Source: Eretmocerus hayati (Eukaryota; Arthropoda; Insecta; Hymenoptera; Aphelinidae). From it: DNA of 64,000 nt. This document shows, piece by piece, positions 1-14,440 of this stretch. Where the stretch lies: contig CM056742.1 in NCBI GenBank assembly GCA_029851415.1, forward strand, positions 60,476,454-60,540,453. Reading direction: 5' to 3'. Numbering within the stretch: the first letter of the stretch is position 1; each line of letters starts with the position of its first letter. A model generated the notes under the pieces. The model was not told where the DNA came from, did no database searches, and worked only from the letters and a program-made list of their open reading frames with translations. A program made the translations under genes and the position numbers.

Positions 1-3000
1 ATTCAAATATATGGATTCAGGAAGAGTTCAATACTGATAGTGAGTATTGAGGGGGATGGAATAACCATGCACCCACGATTTCAATTCGATATTGTAGTAA
101 TCATCTCGATTAGTCAATGACGCAATGAGTGATTGGGTCATCATTGGGATCGATTGACACGGTCGATTCAATGCTGCCCGGCAGGATTCAGACCGATAGC
201 GAAACTTATTCTCAGTCCATACCAATCCTGCTCAGCAGTATTGAATCCGAATTAAATATATGAGAACTAGGAGAGTTCAATACTGATTACAAGCATTGAG
301 GAGGATAGGGACCATGCTCCTACAATTTGAATTTCACCCTGTATGTATTCAGCTCGATTGGTCGATGGCGCAATGAGTGATCGGGTTATCCTTGAAATCG
401 ATTCACACCGTCAATTCAATGCTAGCTGGCAGGATTCAGAACGGTAGCAAAACTCATCTCCAGGCCGTTCCAAAACTGCTCAGCAGTATTGAATTCGATT
501 GAGATGTATGAAATCTAGAGGAGTTCAAACCTGATTGTGAGTATTGAGAGGGATAGAATAACCATGCACCCACGATTTCAACTGGATTCTGTAGTATTCA
601 TCTCGATTGGTCAATCACGCAATGAGTGATTGGGTCATCATCGAAATCGATTGATGCTGTCGACTCAATGCTGCTCGGCAGGATTAAGACCGATAGCGAA
701 ACTCATCCTCAGAGCGTACCAATCCTGCTCAGCAGTATTGAATTCAGTTAAAATACATGGAATTCAGAGGAGTTCGATATCGATTGTAAGTATTGAGAGA
801 GATAGGATAACCATGCACCCACGATTTCAATTCGATGTTGTAATATTCATCTCGATTCAACAATGACGCAATGAGTGATTGGGTCATCATTGGAATCGAT
901 TGTGGCGGTCGATTCAATGCTGCCCGGCAGGATTCAGACCGAAAGCAAAACTCATCTTCAGGCCGCTCCAATCCTGATCAGGAGTATTGGATTCGATTGA
1001 GATGTATGAAATCTAGAGCAGTTCAACACTGATTGTGAGTATTGAGGGGGATGGAATAACCATGCACCCACGATTTCAATTCGATATTGTAGCAATCATC
1101 TCGATTAGTCAATGACGCAATGAGTGATTGGGTCATCATTGGAATCGATTGACACGGTCGATTCAATGCTGCCCGGCAGGATTCAGACCGATAGTGAAAC
1201 TTATTCTCAGTCCATACCAATCCTGCTCAGCAGTATTGAATCCGAATTAAATATATGAGAACTAGGAGAGTTCAATACTGATTACAAGCATTGAGGAGGA
1301 TAGGGACCATGCTCCGACAATTTGAATTCCACCCTATATGTATTCAGCTCGATTGGTCAATGACGCCACGAGTGATTGGGTTATCGTTGAAATCGATTCA
1401 CAGCGTCAATTCAATGCTAGCTGGCAGGATTCAGACCGGTAGCAAAACTCATCTCCAGGCCGTTCCAATCCTGCTCGACAGTATTGAATTCGATTGAGAT
1501 GTATGAAATCTAGAGGAGTTCAACACTGATTGTGAGTATTGAGAGGGATAGAATAACCATGTACCCATGATTTCAACTGGATTCTGTAGTATTCATCTCG
1601 ATTAATCAATGACGCAATGCGTGATTGGGTCATCATTGGAATCGATTGACGCGGTCGATTCAATGCTGCCCGGCAGGATTCAGACCGATAGCGAAACCTA
1701 TTCTCAGTCCATACCAATCCGGCTCAGCAGTATTGAATCCGAATCAAATATATGAGAACTAGAAGAGTTCAATACTGATGACAAGCATTGAGGAGGATAG
1801 AGACCATGCTCCTCCGATTTGAATTCCACCCTATATGTATTCAGCTCGATTGGTCAATGACGCAACGAGTGATTGTGTTATCATTGGAATCGATTCACGG
1901 GGTCAATTCAATGCTACCTGGCAGGATTCAGACTGGAAGCAAAACTCATCTCCATGGCGCTCCAATCCTGCTCAGCAGTATTGAATTCGATTGAGAACTA
2001 TGAAATCTAGAGCAGTTCAACACTGATTGTGAGTATTGAGAAGAATAGAATAACCATGCACCCACGATTTCAACTGGATTCTGAAGTATTCATCTCGATT
2101 GGTCAATCACGCAATGAGTGATTGGGTCATTAACGGAATCGATTGATGCTGTCGACTCAATGCTGCTCGGCAGGATTGAGACCGATAGCGAAACTCATCC
2201 TCAGAGCTTACCAATCCTGCTCAGCAGTATTGAATTCAGTTAAAATACATGGAATTCAGAGGAGTTCGATACAGATTGTAAGTATTGAGAGAGATAGGAT
2301 AACCATGCACCCACCATTTCAATTCAATATTGTAATATTCATCTCGATTTAACAATGAAGCAATGAGTGATTGGGTCAACATTGGAATCGATTGACGCGG
2401 TCGATTCACTGATGCCCGGCAGGATTCAGACCGATAGCGAAACTTATTCTCAGTCCATACCGACCCTGCTCAGCACTATTGATTCCGAATCAAATATATG
2501 AGAACTAGAAGAGTTCAACACTGATTACAAGCATTGAGGAGGATAGAAACCATGCTCCTACGATTTGGATTTCACCCTATATGTATCCAGCTCGACTGGT
2601 CAATGACGCAACGAGTGATCGGGTTATCCTTGAAATCGATTAACACCGTCAATTCGATGCTGCCTGGCAGGATTCAGACCGGAAGCAAAACTCATCCCCA
2701 GGCCGCTCCAATCCTGCTCAGCAGTATTGAATTCGATTGGGATGTATGAAATCTAGAGCAGTCCAACACTGATTGTGAGTATTGAAAGGGATAGAATAAC
2801 CATGCACCCACGATTCCAACTGGATTCTGTAGTATTCATCTCGATTTATCAACGACGCAAAAAGTGATTGGGTAATCATTGGAATCGATTGACGCAGTCG
2901 ACTCAATGCTGCCTGGCAGGATTCAGACCGGTAGCGAAACCCATCTCCAGGCCGTTCCAATCCTGCTCGACAGTATTGAATTCGATTGAGATGTATGAAA

Positions 3001-3237
3001 TCGAGAGGAGTTCAACACTGATTGTGAGTCTTGAGAGGGATAGAATAACCATGTACCCACGATTTCAACTGGATTTTGTAGTATTCATCTCGATTAATCA
3101 ATGACGCAATGCGTGATTCGTCCATCATTGGGATCGATTGACGCGGTTGATTCAATGCTGTCCGGCAGGATTCAGACCGATAGCGAAACTTATTTTCAGT
3201 CCATACCAATCTTGCTCAGCAGTATTGAATCCGAATC

Positions 3238-4480
3238 AAATATATGAGAACAAGAAGAGTTCAATACTGATTACAAGCCTTGAGGAGGATAGAGACCATG
3301 CTCCTACGATTTGAATTCCACCCTATATGTATCCAGCTCGATTGGTCGATGGCGCAACGAGTGATCGGGTTATCCTTGAAATCGATTCACACCGTCAATT
3401 CAATGCTGCCTGGCAGGATTCAGACTGAAAGCAAAACTCATCTCCATGGCGCTCCAATCCTGCTCAGCAGTATTGAATTCGATTGAGAACTATGAAATCT
3501 AGAGCAGTTCAACACTGATTGTGAGTATTGAGAAGAATAGAATAAACATGCACCCACGATTTCAACTGGATTCTGGAGTATTCATCTCGATTGTTCAATC
3601 ACGCAATGAGTGATTGGGTCATTAACGGAATCGATTGATGCTGTCGACTCAATGCTGCTCGGCAGGATTGAGACCGATAGCGAAACTCATCCTCAGAGCT
3701 TACCAATCCTGCTCAGCAGTATTGAATTCAGTTAAAATACATGGAATTCAGAGGAGTTCGATACAGATTGTACGTATTGAGAGAGATAGGATAACCATGC
3801 ACCCACCATTTCAATTCAATATTGTAATATTCATCTCGATTTAACAATGACGCAATGAGTGATTGGGTCATCATTGGAATCGATTGACGCGGTCGATTCA
3901 ATGCTGTCCGGCAGGATGCAGACCGATAGCGAAACCTATTTTCAGTCCATACTAATCTTGCTCAGCAGTATTGAATCCGAATCAAATATATGAGAACAAG
4001 AAGAGTTCAATACTGATTACAAGCCTTGAGGAGGATAGAGACCATGCTCCTACGATTTGAATTCCACCCTATATGTATCCAGCTCGATTGGGCAATGAGG
4101 CAACGAGTGATTGTGTTATCATTGAAATCGATTCACGGGGTCAATTCAATGCTACCTGGCAGGATTCAGACTGAAAGCAAAACTCATCTCCATGGCGCTC
4201 CAATCCTGCTCAGCAGTATTGAATTCGATTGAGATATATGAAATCTAGAGGAGTTCAAACCTGATTGTGAGTATTGAGAGGGATAGAATAACCATGCACC
4301 CACGATTTCAACTGGATCCTGTAGTAATCATCTCGATTAGTCAATGACGTAATGAAAGATTGGGTCATCATTGGGATCGATTGACACGGTCGATTCAATG
4401 CTGCCCGGCAGGATTCAGACCGATAGCGAAACTTATTCTCAGTCCATACCAATCCTGCTCAGCAGTATTGAATCCGAATT
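3238..4480 (+). repeat. Higher-order duplication, copy 1 of a 1,243-bp five-monomer block
   Basis: This block and the one directly after it are the same five monomers at an offset of 1,243 bp. Shared private variants include AACAAGAAGAG, GGATGCAGACC and CAATGAGGCAACG. Before 3,238 the two series differ, with TCAAATAT against TTAAATAT at the monomer edge. This marks the breakpoint of a tandem duplication. Confidence 0.85.
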
Positions 4481-5644
4481 AAATATATGAGAACAAGAAG
4501 AGTTCAATACTGATTACAAGCCTTGAGGAGGATAGAGACCATGCTCCTACGATTTGAATTCCACCCTATATGTATCCAGCTCGATTGGTCGATGGCGCAA
4601 CGAGTGATCGGGTTATCCTTGAAATCGATTCACACCGTCAATTCAATGCTGCCTGGCAGGATTCAGACTGAAAGCAAAACTCATCTCCATGGCGCTCCAA
4701 TCCTGCTCAGCAGTATTGAATTCGATTGAGAACTATGAAATCTAGAGCAGTTCAACACTGATTGTGAGTATTGAGAAGAATAGAATAAACATGCACCCAC
4801 GATTTCAACTGGATTCTGGAGTATTCATCTCGATTGTTCAATCACGCAATGAGTGATTGGGTCATTAACGGAATCGATTGATGCTGTCGACTCAATGCTG
4901 CTCGGCAGGATTGAGACCGATAGCGAAACTCATCCTCAGAGCTTACCAATCCTGCTCAGCAGTATTGAATTCAGTTAAAATACATGGAATTCAGAGGAGT
5001 TCGATACAGATTGTACGTATTGAGAGAGATAGGATAACCATGCACCCACCATTTCAATTCAATATTGTAATATTCATCTCGATTTAACAATGACGCAATG
5101 AGTGATTGGGTCATCATTGGAATCGATTGACGCGGTCGATTCAATGCTGTCCGGCAGGATGCAGACCGATAGCGAAACCTATTTTCAGTCCATACTAATC
5201 TTGCTCAGCAGTATTGAATCCGAATCAAATATATGAGAACAAGAAGAGTTCAATACTGATTACAAGCCTTGAGGAGGATAGAGACCATGCTCCTACGATT
5301 TGAATTCCACCCTATATGTATCCAGCTCGATTGGGCAATGAGGCAACGAGTGATTGTGTTATCATTGAAATCGATTCACGGGGTCAATTCAATGCTACCT
5401 GGCAGGATTCAGACTGAAAGCAAAACTCATCTCCATGGCGCTCCAATCCTGCTCAGCAGTATTGAATTCGATTGAGATATATGAAATCTAGAGGAGTTCA
5501 AACCTGATTGTGAGTATTGAGAGGGATAGAATAACCATGCACCCACGATTTCAACTGGATCCTGTAGTAATCATCTCGATTAGTCAATGACGTAATGAAA
5601 GATTGGGTCATCATTGGGATCGATTGACACGGTCGATTCAATGC
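4481..5644 (+). repeat. Higher-order duplication, copy 2 of the 1,243-bp block (slightly short)
   Basis: This repeats the preceding block at +1,243 bp and stops matching near 5,645. There the sequence switches to the ATGCTGTCCGGCAGGATGC variant. That variant also lies at 3,901 and 5,143, so a further exchange of monomers took place at this edge. Confidence 0.8.
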
Positions 5645-5837
5645 TGTCCGGCAGGATGCAGACCGATAGCGAAACCTATTTTCAGTCCATACTAATCTTG
5701 CTCAGCAGTATTGAATCCGAATCAAATATATGAGAACAAGAAGAGTTCAATACTGATTACAAGCCTTGAGGAGGATAGAGACCATGCTCCTACAATTTGA
5801 ATTTCACCCTATATGTATTCCGCTCGATTGGTCGATG

Positions 5838-8800
5838 GCGCAATGAGTGATCGGGTTATCCTTGAAATCGATTCACACCGTCAATTCAATGCTAGCTGGC
5901 AGGATTCAGACCGGTAGCAAACCTCATCTCCAGGCCGTTCCAATCCTGCTCGACAGTATTGAATTCGATTGAGATGTATGAAATCTAGAGGAGTTCAACA
6001 CTGATTGTGAGTATTGAGAGGGATAGAATAACCATGTACCCATGATTTCAACTGGATTCTGTAGTATTCATCTCGATTAATCAATGACGCAATGCGTGTT
6101 TGGGTCATCATTGGAATCGATTGACGCGGTCGATTCAATGCTGCCCGGCAGGATTCAGACCGATAGCGAAACTTATTCTCAGTCCGTACCAATCCTGCTC
6201 AGCAGTATTGAATCCGAATCAAATATATGAGAACTAGAAGAGTTCAATACTGATTACAAGCATTGAGGAGGATAGAGACCATGCTCCCACGATTTGAATT
6301 CCACCCTATATGTATTCAGCTCGATTGGTCGATGGCGCAATGAGTGATCGGGTTATCCTTGAAATCGATTCACACCGTCAATTCAATGCTGCCCGGCAGG
6401 ATTCAGACCGATATTGAAACTTATTCTCAGTCCATACCAATCCTGCTTAGCAGTATTGAATCCGAATTGAATATATGAGAACTGGGAGAGTTCAATACTG
6501 ATTACAAGCATTGAGGAGGATAGGGACCATGCTCCTACAATTTGAATTTCACCCTATATGTATTCAGCTCGATTGGTCGATGGCGCAATGAGTGATCGGG
6601 TTATCCTTGAAATCGATTCACACCGTCAATTCAATGCTAGCTGGCAGGATTCAGAACGGTAGCAAAACTCATCTCCAGGCCGTTCCAATCCTGCTCAGCA
6701 GTATTGAATTCGATTGAGATGTATGAAATCTAGAGGAGTTCAAACCTGATTGTGAGTATTGAGAGGGATAGAATAACCATGCACCCACGATTCCAACTGG
6801 ATTCTGTAGTATTCATCTCGATTGGTCAATCACGCAATGAGTAATTGGGTCATCATCGAAATCGATTGATGCTGTCGCCTCAATGCTGCTCGGCAGGATT
6901 AAGACCGATAGCGAAACTCATCCTCAGCGTACCAATCCTGCTCAGCAGTACTGAATCCGAATCAAATATATGAGAAATAGAAGAGTTCAATACTGATTAC
7001 AAGCATTGAGGATTATAGAGACCATGATCCCACGATTTGAAATTCACCCTATATGTATTCAGCTCGATTGGTCAATGGCGCAACGAGTGATCGGGTTATC
7101 GTTGGAATCGATTCACACCGTCAATTCAATTCTGCCTGGCAGGATTCAGGACGGAAGCAAAACTCATCTTTAGGCCGCTCCAATCCTGATCAGCAGTATT
7201 GAATTCGATTGAGAGGTATGAAATCTAGAGCAGTTCAACACAGATTGTGAGTATTGAGAGGGATAGAATAACCATGCACCCACGATTTCAACTGGATTCT
7301 GTAGTATTCATCTCGATTGGTCAATCACGCAATGAGTGATTGGGTCATCATCGAAATCGATTCACGCGGTCGATCCAATGCTGCCCGGCAGGATTCAGAC
7401 CGATAGCGAAACTCATCCTCAGTCCATACCAATCCTGCTCAGCAGTATTGAATCCGAATCAGATATATGAGAAATAGAAGAGTTCAATACTGATTACAAG
7501 CATTGAGGATCATAGAGACCATGCTCCCACGATTTGAAATTCACCCTATATGTATTCAGCTCGATTGGTCGATGGCGCAATGAGTGATCGGGTTATCCTT
7601 GAAATCGATTCACACCGTCAATTCAATGCTAGCTGGCAGGATTCAGACCGGTAGAAAAACTCATCTCCAGGCCGTTCCAATCCTGCTCGACAGTATTGAA
7701 TTCGATTGAGATGTATGAAATCTAGAGGAGTTCAACACTGATTGTGAGTATTGAGAGGGATAGAATATTCATGTACCCATAATTTCAACTGGATTCTGTA
7801 GTATTCATCTCGATTAATCAATGACGCAATGCGTGATTGGGTCATCATTGGAATCGATTGACGCGGTCGATTCAATGCTGCCCGGCAGGATTCAGACCGA
7901 TAGCGAAACTTATTCTCAGTCCATACCAATCCTGCCCAGCAGTATTGAATCCGAATCAGATATATGAGAAATAGAAGAGTTCAATACTGATTACAAGCAT
8001 TGAGGATCATAGAGACCATGCTCCCACGATTCGAAATTCACCCTATATGTATTCAGCTCGATTGGTCGATGGCGCAATGAGTGATCGGGTTATCCTTGAA
8101 ATCGATCCACACCGTCAATTCAATGCTGCCTGGCAGGATTCAGACCGAAAGCAAAACTCATCTCCAGGCCGCTCCAATCCTGCTCAGCAGTATTGAATTC
8201 GATTGAGATGTATGAAATCTAGAGGAGTTCAAACCTGATTGTGAGTATTGAGAGGGATAGAATAACCATGCACCCACGATTTCAACTGGATTCTGTAGTA
8301 TTCATCTCGATTGGTCAATCACGCAATGAGTGATTGGGTCATCATCGAAATCGATTGATGCTGTTGACTCAATGCTGCTCGGCAGGATTAAGACCGATAG
8401 CGAAACTCATCCTCAGAGCGTACCAATCCTGCTCAGCAGTATTGAATTCAGTTAAAATACATGAAATTCAGAGGAGTTCGATATCGATTGTAAGTATTGA
8501 GAGAGATAGGATAACCATGCACCCACGATTTCAATCCGATGTTGTAATATTCATCTCGATTCAACAATGACGCTATGAGTGATTGGGTCATCATTGGAAT
8601 CGATTGTGGCGGTCGATTCAATGCTGCCCGGCAGGATTCAGACCGAAAGCGAAACTCATCTTCAGGCCGCTCCAATCCTGATCAGCAGTATTGGATTCGA
8701 TTGAGATGTATGAAATCTAGAGCAGTTCAACACTGATTGTGAGTATTCAGGGGGATGGAATAACCTAGCACCCACGATTTCAATTCGATATTGTAGTAAT

Positions 8801-10060
8801 CATCTCGATTAGTCAATGACGCAATGAGTGATTGGGTCATCATTGGAATCGATTGACACGGTCGATTCAATGCTGCCCGGCAGGATTCAGACCGATAGTG
8901 AAACTTATTCTCAGTCCATATCAATCCTGCTCAGCAGTATTGAATCCGAATTAATTATATGAGAACTAGGAGAGTTCAATACTGATTACAAGCATTGAGG
9001 AGGATAGGGACCATGCTCCTACAATTTGAATTCCACCCTATATGTATTCAGCTCGATTGGTCAATGACGCCACGAGTGATTGGGTTATCGTTGAAATCGA
9101 TTCACAGCGTCAATTCAATGCTAGCTGGCAGGATTCAGACCGGTAGCAAAACTCATCTCCAGGCCGCTCCAATCCTGCTCAGCAGTATTGAATTCGATTG
9201 AGATGTATGAAATCTAGAGGAGTTCAAACCTGATTGTGAGTATTGAGAGGGATAGAATAACCATGCACCCACGATTTCAACTGGATTCTGTATTATTCAT
9301 CTCGATTGGTCAATCACGCAATGAGTGATTGGGTCATCATCGAAATCGATTGACGCGGTCGATTCAATGCTGCCCGGCAGGATTCAGACCGATAGCGAAA
9401 CCTATTCTCAGTCCATACCAATCCATCGCAGCAGTATTGAGTCCGAATCAGATATATGAGAACAAGAAGAGTTCCATACTGATAACGAGCATTGAGGGGG
9501 ATAGAGACCATGCTCCAACGATTTGAATTCCACCCTATTTGTATTCAGCTCGATTGGTCAATGACGCAACGAGTGATTGGGTTATCATTGAAAACGATTC
9601 ACGGGGTCAATTCAATGCTACCTGGCAGGATTCAGACCGAAAGCAAAACTCATCTCCATGCCGCTCCGATCCTGCTCAGCAGTATTGAATTCGATTGAGA
9701 TCTATGGAATGTAGAGCAGTTCAATACTGATTGTGAGTATTGGGAGGGATAGAATAACCATGCACCCACGATTTCAATTCGATATTGTAGTAATCATCTC
9801 GATTAGTCAATGACGCAATGAGTGATTGGGTCATCATTGGAATCGATTGACACGGTCGATTCAATGCTGCCCGGCAGGATTCAGACCGATAGTGAAACTT
9901 ATTCTCAGTCCATACCAATCCTGCTCAGCAGTACTGAATCCGAATCAAATATATGAGGAATAGAAGAGTTCAATACCGATTACAAGCATTGAGGATTATA
10001 GAGACCATGCTCCCACGATTTGAAATTCACCCTATATGTATTCAGCTCGATTGGTCGATA
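5838..10060 (+). repeat. Higher-order duplication, copy A of a 4,223-bp 17-monomer block
   Basis: The next 4,223 bp repeats this block almost exactly. Differences found by reading are single bases: GATTCCAAC versus GATTTCAAC near 6,790/11,013, CAGACCGATAG versus CAGACTGATAG near 7,898/12,121, and ATTGAAAACG versus ATTCAAAACG near 9,590/13,813. Matching at this offset starts just after GATGGCG/GATAGCG near 5,836/10,059. A whole-block identity this high points to a very recent unequal exchange, or to an assembly duplication that should be excluded. Confidence 0.9.
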
Positions 10061-13000
10061 GCGCAATGAGTGATCGGGTTATCCTTGAAATCGATTCACA
10101 CCGTCAATTCAATGCTAGCTGGCAGGATTCAGACCGGTAGCAAACCTCATCTCCAGGCCGTTCCAATCCTGCTCGACAGTATTGAATTCGATTGAGATGT
10201 ATGAAATCTAGAGGAGTTCAACACTGATTGTGAGTATTGAGAGGGATAGAATAACCATGTACCCATGATTTCAACTGGATTCTGTAGTATTCATCTCGAT
10301 TAATCAATGACGCAATGCGTGTTTGGGTCATCATTGGAATCGATTGACGCGGTCGATTCAATGCTGCCCGGCAGGATTCAGACCGATAGCGAAACTTATT
10401 CTCAGTCCGTACCAATCCTGCTCAGCAGTATTGAATCCGAATCAAATATATGAGAACTAGAAGAGTTCAATACTGATTACAAGCATTGAGGAGGATAGAG
10501 ACCATGCTCCCACGATTTGAATTCCACCCTATATGTATTCAGCTCGATTGGTCGATGGCGCAATGAGTGATCGGGTTATCCTTGAAATCGATTCACACCG
10601 TCAATTCAATGCTGCCCGGCAGGATTCAGACCGATATTGAAACTTATTCTCAGTCCATACCAATCCTGCTTAGCAGTATTGAATCCGAATTGAATATATG
10701 AGAACTGGGAGAGTTCAATACTGATTACAAGCATTGAGGAGGATAGGGACCATGCTCCTACAATTTGAATTTCACCCTATATGTATTCAGCTCGATTGGT
10801 CGATGGCGCAATGAGTGATCGGGTTATCCTTGAAATCGATTCACACCGTCAATTCAATGCTAGCTGGCAGGATTCAGAACGGTAGCAAAACTCATCTCCA
10901 GGCCGTTCCAATCCTGCTCAGCAGTATTGAATTCGATTGAGATGTATGAAATCTAGAGGAGTTCAAACCTGATTGTGAGTATTGAGAGGGATAGAATAAC
11001 CATGCACCCACGATTTCAACTGGATTCTGTAGTATTCATCTCGATTGGTCAATCACGCAATGAGTAATTGGGTCATCATCGAAATCGATTGATGCTGTCG
11101 CCTCAATGCTGCTCGGCAGGATTAAGACCGATAGCGAAACTCATCCTCAGCGTACCAATCCTGCTCAGCAGTACTGAATCCGAATCAAATATATGAGAAA
11201 TAGAAGAGTTCAATACTGATTACAAGCATTGAGGATTATAGAGACCATGATCCCACGATTTGAAATTCACCCTATATGTATTCAGCTCGATTGGTCAATG
11301 GCGCAACGAGTGATCGGGTTATCGTTGGAATCGATTCACACCGTCAATTCAATTCTGCCTGGCAGGATTCAGGACGGAAGCAAAACTCATCTTTAGGCCG
11401 CTCCAATCCTGATCAGCAGTATTGAATTCGATTGAGAGGTATGAAATCTAGAGCAGTTCAACACAGATTGTGAGTATTGAGAGGGATAGAATAACCATGC
11501 ACCCACGATTTCAACTGGATTCTGTAGTATTCATCTCGATTGGTCAATCACGCAATGAGTGATTGGGTCATCATCGAAATCGATTCACGCGGTCGATCCA
11601 ATGCTGCCCGGCAGGATTCAGACCGATAGCGAAACTCATCCTCAGTCCATACCAATCCTGCTCAGCAGTATTGAATCCGAATCAGATATATGAGAAATAG
11701 AAGAGTTCAATACTGATTACAAGCATTGAGGATCATAGAGACCATGCTCCCACGATTTGAAATTCACCCTATATGTATTCAGCTCGATTGGTCGATGGCG
11801 CAATGAGTGATCGGGTTATCCTTGAAATCGATTCACACCGTCAATTCAATGCTAGCTGGCAGGATTCAGACCGGTAGAAAAACTCATCTCCAGGCCGTTC
11901 CAATCCTGCTCGACAGTATTGAATTCGATTGAGATGTATGAAATCTAGAGGAGTTCAACACTGATTGTGAGTATTGAGAGGGATAGAATATTCATGTACC
12001 CATAATTTCAACTGGATTCTGTAGTATTCATCTCGATTAATCAATGACGCAATGCGTGATTGGGTCATCATTGGAATCGATTGACGCGGTCGATTCAATG
12101 CTGCCCGGCAGGATTCAGACTGATAGCGAAACTTATTCTCAGTCCATACCAATCCTGCCCAGCAGTATTGAATCCGAATCAGATATATGAGAAATAGAAG
12201 AGTTCAATACTGATTACAAGCATTGAGGATCATAGAGACCATGCTCCCACGATTCGAAATTCACCCTATATGTATTCAGCTCGATTGGTCGATGGCGCAA
12301 TGAGTGATCGGGTTATCCTTGAAATCGATCCACACCGTCAATTCAATGCTGCCTGGCAGGATTCAGACCGAAAGCAAAACTCATCTCCAGGCCGCTCCAA
12401 TCCTGCTCAGCAGTATTGAATTCGATTGAGATGTATGAAATCTAGAGGAGTTCAAACCTGATTGTGAGTATTGAGAGGGATAGAATAACCATGCACCCAC
12501 GATTTCAACTGGATTCTGTAGTATTCATCTCGATTGGTCAATCACGCAATGAGTGATTGGGTCATCATCGAAATCGATTGATGCTGTTGACTCAATGCTG
12601 CTCGGCAGGATTAAGACCGATAGCGAAACTCATCCTCAGAGCGTACCAATCCTGCTCAGCAGTATTGAATTCAGTTAAAATACATGAAATTCAGAGGAGT
12701 TCGATATCGATTGTAAGTATTGAGAGAGATAGGATAACCATGCACCCACGATTTCAATCCGATGTTGTAATATTCATCTCGATTCAACAATGACGCTATG
12801 AGTGATTGGGTCATCATTGGAATCGATTGTGGCGGTCGATTCAATGCTGCCCGGCAGGATTCAGACCGAAAGCGAAACTCATCTTCAGGCCGCTCCAATC
12901 CTGATCAGCAGTATTGGATTCGATTGAGATGTATGAAATCTAGAGCAGTTCAACACTGATTGTGAGTATTCAGGGGGATGGAATAACCTAGCACCCACGA

Positions 13001-14283
13001 TTTCAATTCGATATTGTAGTAATCATCTCGATTAGTCAATGACGCAATGAGTGATTGGGTCATCATTGGAATCGATTGACACGGTCGATTCAATGCTGCC
13101 CGGCAGGATTCAGACCGATAGTGAAACTTATTCTCAGTCCATATCAATCCTGCTCAGCAGTATTGAATCCGAATTAATTATATGAGAACTAGGAGAGTTC
13201 AATACTGATTACAAGCATTGAGGAGGATAGGGACCATGCTCCTACAATTTGAATTCCACCCTATATGTATTCAGCTCGATTGGTCAATGACGCCACGAGT
13301 GATTGGGTTATCGTTGAAATCGATTCACAGCGTCAATTCAATGCTAGCTGGCAGGATTCAGACCGGTAGCAAAACTCATCTCCAGGCCGCTCCAATCCTG
13401 CTCAGCAGTATTGAATTCGATTGAGATGTATGAAATCTAGAGGAGTTCAAACCTGATTGTGAGTATTGAGAGGGATAGAATAACCATGCACCCACGATTT
13501 CAACTGGATTCTGTATTATTCATCTCGATTGGTCAATCACGCAATGAGTGATTGGGTCATCATCGAAATCGATTGACGCGGTCGATTCAATGCTGCCCGG
13601 CAGGATTCAGACCGATAGCGAAACCTATTCTCAGTCCATACCAATCCATCGCAGCAGTATTGAGTCCGAATCAGATATATGAGAACAAGAAGAGTTCCAT
13701 ACTGATAACGAGCATTGAGGGGGATAGAGACCATGCTCCAACGATTTGAATTCCACCCTATTTGTATTCAGCTCGATTGGTCAATGACGCAACGAGTGAT
13801 TGGGTTATCATTCAAAACGATTCACGGGGTCAATTCAATGCTACCTGGCAGGATTCAGACCGAAAGCAAAACTCATCTCCATGCCGCTCCGATCCTGCTC
13901 AGCAGTATTGAATTCGATTGAGATCTATGGAATGTAGAGCAGTTCAATACTGATTGTGAGTATTGGGAGGGATAGAATAACCATGCACCCACGATTTCAA
14001 TTCGATATTGTAGTAATCATCTCGATTAGTCAATGACGCAATGAGTGATTGGGTCATCATTGGAATCGATTGACACGGTCGATTCAATGCTGCCCGGCAG
14101 GATTCAGACCGATAGTGAAACTTATTCTCAGTCCATACCAATCCTGCTCAGCAGTACTGAATCCGAATCAAATATATGAGGAATAGAAGAGTTCAATACC
14201 GATTACAAGCATTGAGGATTATAGAGACCATGCTCCCACGATTTGAGATTCACCCTATATGTATTCAGCTCGATTGGTCGATA
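10061..14283 (+). repeat. Higher-order duplication, copy B of the 4,223-bp block
   Basis: This is the second tandem copy of the 17-monomer block. Identity at the 4,223-bp offset ends near 14,290, where GATTCACACCG against GATTGACACCG and CAAACCTCATC against CAAAACTCATC separate the series. It begins and ends in the same monomer phase as copy A, as expected for an in-register unequal crossover. Confidence 0.9.
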
Positions 14284-14440
14284 GCGCAATGAGTGATCGG
14301 GTTATCCTTGAAATCGATTGACACCGTCAATTCAATGCTAGCTGGCAGGATTCAGACCGGTAGCAAAACTCATCTCCAGGCCGTTCATATCCTGCTCGAC
14401 AGTATTGAATTCGATTGAGATGTATGAAATCTAGAGGAGT

